From Rhodanobacter thiooxydans (lineage in GTDB: Bacteria > Pseudomonadota > Gammaproteobacteria > Xanthomonadales > Rhodanobacteraceae), in assembly GCF_021545845.1 (NCBI RefSeq), contig NZ_CP088923.1, positions 186,001-250,000 of the forward strand: a stretch of DNA of 64,000 nt. Direction: 5' to 3'. The position numbers and the translations under genes are program-made. Shown here piece after piece: positions 1-6,565 of this stretch (position 1 is its first letter; the number at the start of each line of letters is the position of its first letter). Below the pieces are notes generated by a model that searched no databases, was not told the origin of the DNA, and worked only from the letters and a program-made list of their open reading frames with translations.

Positions 1-970
1 TGGGGTAGTCAGGATCAAACAGCGAGTTGGTATGGATGACGCCCCAGACTAGGTGCAGGAGCTTCCGCATGGCGGCACACACGGTCACGATGGGGAGCTT
101 CCCGCGTGCGAGCAACCGTTCGCAGAAGGCACGAACCACGGGGTTGTGGTTCTTGGCGCAGATGGCGGGAAAGTAGAGTTTGGCGCGCAAGCCGGGGGCA
201 CCGGTTTTGGAGATCCGGACCTGTCCCTTGAGCGTGCCCGACTCGCGCCGTGCCGGGTTGAGGCCGGCGAAGGCGACCAGCTTGCCCGGCGCGTCGAAGC
301 GTCGCAGGTCGCCCAGTGCGGCGAGCAGGGAGGCCGACGTGGTCTTGGCGATGCCGGGGATGGACGTCATCAACGCCGCGTCGTAGCGCAGCTGGGGATC
401 CTTGTCGATGTGATTGTTGATGCGCTGCTCCAGCGCCTTGATCTGCTTGCGCAGTTCCTTGAGCGACGCTTCCACCGAGTCGCGTACGGCGTCATTGGCG
501 ACGTCGAGTCGGTTCGCTTCCATCCGCTCCATGCCCTTGAGATCGTCCAGCCGTTCGACCAGCGCGCGCAAGGTGCGCTGGGCCGCTGTCGGCGGCATCC
601 ACGGCGCCATCGGATGGGTGCCGGCCTGCTGACTGGTGGCGAACTGCGCAATGAGCTTGGCGTCTGTGCGGTCGGTCTTGGTTCGCGTCAGCTGGCTCTT
701 GCCGAAGTACTTTACTTGCGCCGGATTGGCCACGTAGACCGTCTTGCCTTGCTGTACCAGGAAGATGGCCAGTGCCTCGTGATAGATCCCCGTCGCTTCC
801 ATGCACACCGCCGCTTCCGGCGCGTGCTTGTCCAACCAGGTCATCAACTCCTGGAAGCCTTCTTCACGATTGGCCACCTTGGCGCGTGTCTGGAATTTGC
901 CCGGCTTGGCCAGACCAACGGCCACATCAAACGTGGCCTTGGCCACATCCACTCCCACAACGTTTGTCAT
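1..970 (-). CDS. IS110-family transposase (DEDD type), copy 1, C-terminus cut by window edge
   Basis: This is the recombinase of element A. The start ATG at 970 follows AGGTAAGG at good spacing; an in-frame ATG at 985 is less likely. The N-terminal RuvC-like DEDD domain opens with the VVGVDVAKATFDVAV strand (first Asp). It continues with CMEATGIYHEAL (Glu) and TKTDRTDAKLIAQF (the paired Asp residues). A coiled segment follows, then the Tnp20 domain with the helix-hairpin signature SIPGIAKTTSASLLA and the AFAGLNPARRESGT motif around the catalytic serine. About 323 residues are in the window. The protein is identical to the 340-residue copy at 14924-15946. Members of this family are guided by a bridge RNA made from the element's own non-coding end. 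Confidence 0.93.
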   Translation of the reverse strand, partial: MTNVVGVDVAKATFDVAVGLAKPGKFQTRAKVANREEGFQELMTWLDKHAPEAAVCMEATGIYHEALAIFLVQQGKTVYVANPAQVKYFGKSQLTRTKTDRTDAKLIAQFATSQQAGTHPMAPWMPPTAAQRTLRALVERLDDLKGMERMEANRLDVANDAVRDSVEASLKELRKQIKALEQRINNHIDKDPQLRYDAALMTSIPGIAKTTSASLLAALGDLRRFDAPGKLVAFAGLNPARRESGTLKGQVRISKTGAPGLRAKLYFPAICAKNHNPVVRAFCERLLARGKLPIVTVCAAMRKLLHLVWGVIHTNSLFDPDYP

Positions 971-1208
971 CGCCTTACCTCGCATGGTTTGTTCCGATCA
1001 CCATGCTCATCCGGCTGATCCTTAGGTGTGCAGGCTCACGCCAGTGGCGGGCCGAGGGTACCGTTCAAACTTCTGGATGAGCGAAATCGGAACCGGGGTG
1101 TGCATCTACGTCACGGGCTCGAAGCCAAAGGAGCGCATCGGCATCACCCGGTTCCCCCGATGATCAGTCGGGAATGCTCGACCCTGACAGGTCGGACATC
1201 AAGACCTA
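971..1208 (-). ncRNA. Candidate bridge RNA region of IS110 element A (copy 1)
   Basis: This is the roughly 240-bp non-coding stretch between the transposase start and the right edge of the element, and it is identical in copy 2. Members of the IS110 subgroup are known to transcribe a structured bridge RNA from the non-coding end that lies upstream of the transposase. Position, size and conservation fit. I have not folded it, and the target-binding and donor-binding loops are not assigned. Confidence 0.35.
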
Positions 1209-1275
1209 AGGAGCGCACCCTGTGCGCGATGTTCTTCGTCACGTGACCGAAAAGCATCGCGCACAGGGTGCGCTT
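1209..1275. repeat. REP-like palindrome with 20-bp perfect stem
   Basis: Bases 1212-1231 are the exact reverse complement of 1255-1274 (AGCGCACCCTGTGCGCGATG against its complement), with a 23-base loop. Related GGAGCGCACC...GGTGCGCTCC units occur at 16185-16284, so this is a dispersed genomic repeat. IS110 element A lies against its left edge and IS110 element B against its right edge. Confidence 0.85.
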
Positions 1276-1283
1276 GTATGTTT

Positions 1284-1489
1284 GGTCCCGGCAAGCGAGA
1301 AAGAGCTTGCCGGGGTGGAGGGACCAGGTTCGCATCTGGCCAAAGGCACAGACGGTAGGAGACTTCGTCTCGCCCCTCACCACCAGCGCCAATAAGGAAT
1401 CTATCGGCCTTTGGGACCGACGATTTGTGGCAAGCCAGCGCAGGTGAGTTCCCGGCAAGCGCCCTGAAAGCTACCCGGGAGAACCCCTC
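1284..1489 (+). ncRNA. Candidate bridge RNA of IS110 element B with 5' stem-loop
   Basis: This non-coding stretch precedes the transposase of element B. Near its start is a perfect 10-bp hairpin: CCCGGCAAGC at 1287-1296 pairs with GCTTGCCGGG at 1305-1314 across an 8-base loop. A strong 5' stem-loop followed by about 150 nt of structured RNA, immediately upstream of the recombinase, is the known layout of IS110 bridge RNAs. The assignment is by layout only. Confidence 0.4.
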
Positions 1490-2440
1490 ATGGCAATGCA
1501 TGTTGAAGCTCGATTGATTGGCGCCGATGTGGCCAAGGCGGAGCTGGTGATTCGCCAGTCCTGGTCGTCGGATGTGGTGAAGTTGAGCAATGAACGCAAG
1601 GCGATCGACCGCTACCTCAAGACGCTGGCCGGCCCCGTGTGCCTGGCGGTGGAAGCGACCAACGTCTTTCACGTCCTGCTGGTCGAGCGGGCTCACGCGT
1701 TGGGGCATTCGATCTACGTGATTGATGGCCTGCGGCTGAAGCGCTACCGCGAAAGCATCGGCGGACGAGCCAAGACCGATGCGTCGGACGCCGCCTTGCT
1801 ATTGCGCTACCTCACGCATGAAAAGAGCGATCTGCGGGCGTGGACCCCGCCGCCAGCGGGCTATGCCACGGTCCAGCGTCTACTGCGCCGTCGCGCCGTG
1901 CTGGTTCAGGCACAAACGACCTTGCGTCAGAGCCTGCAATGCCTGCCGGAGCTAAAGACCTCCACGCGCGCCATGCTGGCCAAGATGGCCCACCTGCAGC
2001 ACCTCATCGACCAACGCGTGCAGAAGGCACTGCTGCATCAAGGCTGGAACGCCGACGCACGACGCTGTGAGGGGATCGAGGGGATCGGCCCCGTCACCGC
2101 CGCCGCCCTGACCCTGATCTTCCACCGCGGCGCCTTCAAGAGCGCCGATGCCTACATCGCCTTCATCGGCATGGACGTCCGTGTCCGCGAGTCAGGCACC
2201 TTCAGCGGACGACGCAAGCTGACCAAGAAAGGGGACCCGGAACTGCGCCGGTTGCTTTACATGGCCGCCATGACCGCTTGTCGATCGTCCACCTGGAAAC
2301 CCTTCTACGAGCGTGCCATGGCACGTGGCTTGACCCGCATCCAGGCGCTGGTCGCGCTCGGACGCAAACTCGCACGTATCGCCTTCGCGCTGCTCAAAAA
2401 CCAGTCCAACTACCGCGCCAAGGCGCATCAGATGGCTTGA
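1490..2440 (+). CDS. IS110-family transposase of element B
   Basis: A 316-residue DEDD recombinase, clearly different from the element A enzyme. The first strand is LIGADVAKAELVI (Asp). CLAVEATNVFHVLL supplies the Glu, and KTDASDAALLLRYL the paired Asp residues. The C-terminal Tnp20 region shows GIEGIGPVTAAALT and YIAFIGMDVRVRESGTFSGR, which ends in the conserved serine segment, followed by KGDPELRRLLYMAA. Length is typical of the family. The start ATG follows CGGGAGAAC; a second ATG lies two codons in. All catalytic positions look intact, so the enzyme may be active. Confidence 0.93.
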   Translation: MAMHVEARLIGADVAKAELVIRQSWSSDVVKLSNERKAIDRYLKTLAGPVCLAVEATNVFHVLLVERAHALGHSIYVIDGLRLKRYRESIGGRAKTDASDAALLLRYLTHEKSDLRAWTPPPAGYATVQRLLRRRAVLVQAQTTLRQSLQCLPELKTSTRAMLAKMAHLQHLIDQRVQKALLHQGWNADARRCEGIEGIGPVTAAALTLIFHRGAFKSADAYIAFIGMDVRVRESGTFSGRRKLTKKGDPELRRLLYMAAMTACRSSTWKPFYERAMARGLTRIQALVALGRKLARIAFALLKNQSNYRAKAHQMA

Positions 2441-2487
2441 CCAACAACATAGAATCTCCTACGAATCGAATGTACGGCGCAATGCGC

Positions 2488-3537
2488 TCAGCGCCGAGAC
2501 GGCACCGTGTGCCGCGGCGCGGTGGAGCCGCGCACCACCAATTCCGGGCTGAAGCCTTCGTTGCGGCTGACCGGTGGCTCGCCGTTGGCCGCGCGCTGCA
2601 GGTCGCCGATCAGCCGCTGCGCGGCGTGCCGCGCGATGTCCTCAGTGGCCTGGCGGGCGGTGGTCAGCGCGGGCCACGACTGCTTGGAGAACGGGCTGTC
2701 CTCGAAGCCGGCGATGGAGAGTTCGTACGGCACGTTGATGCCGTCCGAGTGCGCCGCCGCCAGCACGCCGGCCGCGATCTCGTCGTTGGAGCCGAAGATC
2801 GCGCTGGGCCGCTCCTTCAGCGCCAGCAGCTTGCGCGCGCCGCGGAAGCCGTCGTCGAAGGTATAGTCGCCGGGCACGATCAGCTTGCGGTCGAGCGCGA
2901 TGCCGTAGTCCTTCAGCGCGTCTTCGTAGCCCTGGTAGCGTTCCAGGCTGGAGTGGTGTTCGCGGCCGCCCCACAGGAAGCCGATGCGCTGGTGGCCGAG
3001 CTGGATCAGGTGTTCAGTGATCGCGTAGGCCGCGTCGCGGTCGTCGACGTAGACGCACGGGTGGCCGTCCTGCGGGTCCTTGCGCGCCGAGATGATGCGG
3101 ATGAACGGGACCTGCGCCTGGCTCAGCGCCTCGATCAGCGCCGGCTGCTCGGACATCGGCGGCGCCAGCACCAGCCCGGCCAGGCGCGAACGCTGCGCCA
3201 GTTCGCGCAGCTCGTCGGCCAGCTTTGGCGAGGAAGAGTCGCAGGGGTGGATCTGCAGGCCGTAGCCGCTGGCGCGGCAGGCGGCCAGCACACCGTGCTG
3301 CAGGTTGATCACGTAGTGCGCGTTCGGGTTGTCGTAGACCAGCCCGATTGCGTAGGCGCGGGTGCTGCGCAGGCTGCGCGCGGAGGGGTCGGGCCGGTAG
3401 CCGAGCGCGTCGATCTCGCGCTGCACCTTCGCCCGCGTGCGGGGGTGCACCGACGGCTCGTTGTTGATCACCCGCGAGACCGTCTTTAGCGAGACGCCCG
3501 CACGTTCCGCGACATCCTTGATGGTGGCGCTGCGCAC
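2488..3537 (-). CDS. nagR: LacI-family repressor, NagR-type (GlcNAc regulon)
   Basis: A 349-residue LacI/GalR regulator. The N-terminal helix-turn-helix reads TIKDVAERAGVSLKTVSRVI, followed by the hinge with DALGYRPDPSARSLRS. From about residue 60 on it is a periplasmic-binding-protein-like sensor domain with the usual GSNDEIAAGVL and SIAGFEDSPFS segments. The start is GTG. It lies 124 bp downstream of the permease gene on the same strand, so it is probably transcribed with it. The context (nagP, amino-sugar kinase, GH20 hexosaminidase, nagX) and the two TTGACAACGTTG operators upstream of nagP and the kinase point to a NagR-type repressor that responds to GlcNAc or its phosphate. The precise ligand is inferred. 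Confidence 0.8.
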   Translation of the reverse strand: MRSATIKDVAERAGVSLKTVSRVINNEPSVHPRTRAKVQREIDALGYRPDPSARSLRSTRAYAIGLVYDNPNAHYVINLQHGVLAACRASGYGLQIHPCDSSSPKLADELRELAQRSRLAGLVLAPPMSEQPALIEALSQAQVPFIRIISARKDPQDGHPCVYVDDRDAAYAITEHLIQLGHQRIGFLWGGREHHSSLERYQGYEDALKDYGIALDRKLIVPGDYTFDDGFRGARKLLALKERPSAIFGSNDEIAAGVLAAAHSDGINVPYELSIAGFEDSPFSKQSWPALTTARQATEDIARHAAQRLIGDLQRAANGEPPVSRNEGFSPELVVRGSTAPRHTVPSRR

Positions 3538-3661
3538 CCGCTGAACCTCGTGGATCGAAAGGACTGGTCGCCGGTCGCGCCATGGTGCCGGTGGCGCCGC
3601 ACGCGTCGGCGCGGCGGCGTGAGCATCCTAGCTTATGGCCGGGCGGTAGCGAACTCCTGTC

Positions 3662-4948
3662 TCACGCTGTCCGCTGCTGGCCGACCCGGTGGCCGGCCAG
3701 CCCGTAATACAGGATGTACAGGTAGCACGGCACCACCAGCGCGGTGAAGGCGAGCTGGAAGTCGACGTGCTGCTTCAGGTGCACGAACAGCTGCGGCACC
3801 ACCGCGCCGCCGGCGATGCCCATGATCAGCAGCGCCGAGCCGGCCTCGGTGTGGCGGCCTAGCCCATTGATCGCCAGCGGGAAGATCGCCGGCCACATCA
3901 TCGCGTTGGCAAAACCCAGCGCCGCCACGAACGCCACCGACACGTAGCCGTGGGTCAGCCAGGCGCCGATCGCAAGGACGACGCCCAGCACGGCCGATAG
4001 CGCCAGGTAGCGCTGCTGCGTGATGAAGCGCGGGATCAGCGCCAGCCCGGCCAGGTAGCCGGCCAGCATGGCGAGCAGCGTGTACGAGGTGAAGTGCTTG
4101 GTGGCGTCCGGCGGCAGGCCGAAACCCTGGCCGTAGGTGCCGATCGCGTCGCCGGCCATCACTTCCACGCCCACGTAGAGGAACAGGCACAGCACGCCCA
4201 GCCACAGGTGCGGGAAGCTGAAGATGCTGCCGCTGCGGTGGCCGATCGCCTGCTCGCTGTTGGCGCCAGCGGGCCTGATCTCCGGCAGCGAGGAGCGCGC
4301 GATCCAGATCGCCAGCACCACCAGCAGGCCCGCCATCACCATGTACGGCAGGTGCACCTTGCCGGCGAACGCGTTGAGCAGGGCCTCGCGCGCCTGCGGC
4401 GTCGGCGCCGACTCGACCTGCTGGCCGAAGGTGCCGATGCCGCTGAGCACCAGCGCGCCGAACACGAACGGGGCGATCGCGCCGGCCAGCTTGTTGCAGA
4501 TGCCCATGAAGGCGATGCGCTGCGCCGCGCTGTCGATCGGCCCCAGGATGCTGATGTAGGGATTGGACGCGGTCTGCAGCAGCGACAGCCCGGCGCCGAT
4601 CACGAACAACCCGGTCAGCGCGCCCGGGTACAGGCGCATGGTGGCGAACTGGCCGAACAGCACCGCGCCGAGCGCCATCACGAACAGGCCGAGCGCCATG
4701 CCCTTCTTCATGCCGGTGCGGCGCAGCACCGCGGACGACGGCAGCGCCAGGAAGAAATACGACAGGTAGAACGCCATCGGCACCAGGAACGCGTTCACGT
4801 CGTCGAGATCGAACGCCAGCTTGACGAAAGTGATCAGTGGCCCGTTGAGCCAGGTGACGAAGCCGAAGATGAAGAACAGCAGGCCGATCACCAGCATCGG
4901 GCCGAGATGGGTGCGTTCGGACGGCGCTGCCGCCAGCGTGGTTGCCAT
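3662..4948 (-). CDS. nagP: FucP/NagP-type sugar:proton symporter (MFS)
   Basis: A 428-residue inner-membrane transporter of the FHS branch of the MFS. It has about twelve hydrophobic segments. Family signatures are FIFGFVTWLNGPLITFVKLAF in the first segment, and LLQTASNPYISILGP followed by RIAFMGICNKLAGAIAPF in the middle. In Shewanella and xanthomonads this branch includes the GlcNAc permease NagP, which replaces a PTS. The gene order here (repressor behind it, kinase divergent, GH20 and NagX nearby) supports GlcNAc as substrate. Glucose or fucose cannot be excluded from sequence alone. A promoter with an operator lies directly upstream at 5014-5043. Confidence 0.85.
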   Translation of the reverse strand: MATTLAAAPSERTHLGPMLVIGLLFFIFGFVTWLNGPLITFVKLAFDLDDVNAFLVPMAFYLSYFFLALPSSAVLRRTGMKKGMALGLFVMALGAVLFGQFATMRLYPGALTGLFVIGAGLSLLQTASNPYISILGPIDSAAQRIAFMGICNKLAGAIAPFVFGALVLSGIGTFGQQVESAPTPQAREALLNAFAGKVHLPYMVMAGLLVVLAIWIARSSLPEIRPAGANSEQAIGHRSGSIFSFPHLWLGVLCLFLYVGVEVMAGDAIGTYGQGFGLPPDATKHFTSYTLLAMLAGYLAGLALIPRFITQQRYLALSAVLGVVLAIGAWLTHGYVSVAFVAALGFANAMMWPAIFPLAINGLGRHTEAGSALLIMGIAGGAVVPQLFVHLKQHVDFQLAFTALVVPCYLYILYYGLAGHRVGQQRTA

Positions 4949-5013
4949 GGATGGTTCTCCCCGGAGTCGCCGTGCCGCCCGGTCGGCTGACCGGGGCAGG
5001 CAGGAATGTCCCT

Positions 5014-5043
5014 TTAATTGCCGAAAAGTGCAACGTTGTCAAT
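5014..5043 (-). promoter_or_regulatory. nagP promoter with NagR-like operator half-palindrome
   Basis: Read on the minus strand this is TTGACA (5042-5037), a 17-base spacer, then AATTAA (5019-5014): a near-consensus sigma70 promoter. The -35 box is part of TTGACAACGTTG, which is shared letter for letter with the kinase operator. Here the far half of the palindrome has decayed. A repressor bound at this site would block RNA polymerase. Confidence 0.7.
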
Positions 5044-5270
5044 AAATCCATCCGGTATGGCTGCAGGCAGGTGCTCGTGCCTGTGCCGTCCGGACGGTCA
5101 TGTGGAGTCGTCGTCGCGGCGCTGCAGCAAGCTACCTTGCTGTCGCACTTTCATGCGCTTCCGCGCCATACGAAGCCATTTACATGGCTTCATCACGGAT
5201 GGATCAAGAGTGTCGTGACAGTTATATTGCGTCGCCGCATCGTGCGTTCAAAAATTTGTCGCCAGTCCGG

Positions 5271-5299
5271 TTGACAACGTTGTCATTCTGACAGCAGAC
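5271..5299 (+). promoter_or_regulatory. Kinase promoter with perfect NagR-like operator
   Basis: TGACAACGTTGTCA at 5272-5285 is a perfect 14-bp palindrome of the kind bound by LacI-family dimers. It agrees with the TGACA-CG-TGTCA form that I recall for NagR sites in Shewanella and xanthomonads. The -35 TTGACA (5271-5276) lies inside it. The -10, about 17 bases further on (GCAGAC), is weak. Confidence 0.7.
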
Positions 5300-5373
5300 T
5301 CCGCCCGAATCAGGCCGTACCGGTTCGCGTCAACGTGTCCGGGTCGGGCCATCGCCAGCTACGGGAGAGGGCA

Positions 5374-6459
5374 GTGGGGGAAGTCGCGAACCAGCGTCAT
5401 GCAGCGGCGGTTGCCGACGCGTCGGCGTCGGGCGGGCCTGGCGCCGGGCCGGATCGGCAGCCGCCGTTCCTGGCCGCCGACGTCGGCGGCACGCATGCGC
5501 GCATCGGCCTGGTCGTCGGCAACACGGCCGGTCCCCACCCGGTCAGCGTGCTGCACTACCACCGCTACAGCTGCGCCGACTGGCCCGGCCTGGCCGCGAT
5601 GCTGCAGGACTTCGTCGACCAGCTGGCCAGCACGCCGTACGCGGCGCTGCGCGGTGGGCTGCGTCACTGCGCGGTGGCCTGCGCCGGCTACGTGCTGGAC
5701 GACGCGATCGTCAACGGCAACCTGCCGTGGCCGGTGTCGATCCGCGAGATCCGCGACGGCCTCGGCATCCGTCAACTAGCGGTGATCAATGATTTCGAGG
5801 CGGTCGCCTACGCCACCCAGTTCATCGCCGCCGACGAGACGCGGCCGATCATCGAGGCCGCGCAACCGGCGGCCAGCGGGCCGGCGTTGGTGATGGGGCC
5901 GGGCACCGGGCTGGGTTCGGCGGTGCTGCTGCCGGGCCACCCGCGCGCGCAGGTGCTGGCCACCGAGGCCGGCCAGGTCTCGCTGGCGCCGGGCAACGAG
6001 CGCGAGATCGAGATCCTGCGCCTGTTCCGCCGCGAGCATGCGCACGTGTCGTTCGAGGATGCGCTGTCCGGCCCGGGCCTGCTGAAGCTCTACGGCGCGC
6101 TGTGCGAACTGCGCGGCAGCCCAGCGCGCCTGCTGACCCCGGCCGAGGTCACCGGCGCCGCATTGGCGGGCAGCGATGCCGCCGCGATGGAGGCGCTGGA
6201 AGTGTTCTGCGGCCTGCTCGGCAGCTTCGTCGGCGACCTGGTGCTGCTGTACGGCGCCCGCGGCGGGGTCTACCTGGCCGGCGGCATCCTGCCGCAGATC
6301 CTGCCGTTCCTGCGCGCCAGCCGCTTCGCCGAACGCTACTTCAACAAGGGCGTGATGCGCGCCTACCTGCAACAGGTTCCAGTACGACTGATCGAGCACG
6401 GCCAGCTTGGTGTCATCGGCGCCGCAAGCTGGTTTCTGGATGAACGCCCGGGAGCATGA
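5374..6459 (+). CDS. nagK: Glucokinase-family kinase, likely N-acetylglucosamine kinase (NagK-II)
   Basis: A 361-residue cytoplasmic sugar kinase of the Glk family. The phosphate-binding motif FLAADVGGTHARIGL is near the N-terminus, and the sugar-binding and catalytic segment is AVINDFEAVAYA. Adenosine-binding segments MGPGTGLGSAVLL and GGVYLAGGILPQILPFL follow. The GTG at 5374 is preferred because GGGAGAGGG precedes it; an upstream in-frame GTG at 5335 has no such signal. In xanthomonads a glucokinase-type enzyme takes the place of the ROK-type NagK in the GlcNAc pathway, and the operator directly upstream fits that. It phosphorylates the imported sugar at C6. Glucose as the true substrate remains possible. 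Confidence 0.8.
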   Translation: MGEVANQRHAAAVADASASGGPGAGPDRQPPFLAADVGGTHARIGLVVGNTAGPHPVSVLHYHRYSCADWPGLAAMLQDFVDQLASTPYAALRGGLRHCAVACAGYVLDDAIVNGNLPWPVSIREIRDGLGIRQLAVINDFEAVAYATQFIAADETRPIIEAAQPAASGPALVMGPGTGLGSAVLLPGHPRAQVLATEAGQVSLAPGNEREIEILRLFRREHAHVSFEDALSGPGLLKLYGALCELRGSPARLLTPAEVTGAALAGSDAAAMEALEVFCGLLGSFVGDLVLLYGARGGVYLAGGILPQILPFLRASRFAERYFNKGVMRAYLQQVPVRLIEHGQLGVIGAASWFLDERPGA

Positions 6460-6565
6460 GAGGGGCACCGTCCGGCGACACGGCGCCAAGCCAAACCACC
6501 ACACAACGTCCGCGACCGTCGTCATGCCGGTCTTGATTCGAGCCAGCCTCTGAGGGGAGGAGATC

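Larger units (their letters stand above)
1..1208 (-). mobile_element. IS110-family element A, copy 1 (left part outside window)
   Basis: The sequence from base 1 to base 1220 is repeated without a visible difference at 14977-16196, so this is one of two copies of the same insertion sequence. It contains one transposase gene on the minus strand and about 240 bp of non-coding DNA upstream of it, the usual layout of the IS110 subgroup. The right edge is placed where REP-like DNA (aggagcgcaccc) begins. Identity runs 12 bases into the REP because both copies sit against the same REP edge. The left end is beyond the window. No terminal inverted repeats or target duplication are visible, which is normal for this family. 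Confidence 0.85.
1276..2457 (+). mobile_element. IS110-family element B, inserted at the end of a REP
   Basis: This is a second element, of a different type, with one plus-strand transposase and about 210 bp of upstream non-coding DNA. To the left of the element the REP stops at ...GGGTGCGCT. To the right of the transposase the text CTCCTACGAA at about 2456-2465 looks like the missing REP tail (REP units here end ...GCTCCTAC). This suggests the element interrupts the REP between these two points. The exact ends are estimated to within a few bases. Only one copy is present in the window. Confidence 0.65.
4949..5373. promoter_or_regulatory. Divergent control region between nagP and the kinase
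   Basis: This gap separates two genes transcribed away from each other and carries a promoter-operator for each of them. They are listed separately at 5014-5043 and 5271-5299. The middle part (about 5060-5250) shows no open reading frame that I can support and no obvious structured RNA. Confidence 0.7.

Noticed and set aside
2278..3489. 403-codon plus-strand frame across nagR
   Set aside because: Overlaps both the IS110 transposase end and the LacI gene and has no recognisable segment; the minus-strand regulator is clear.
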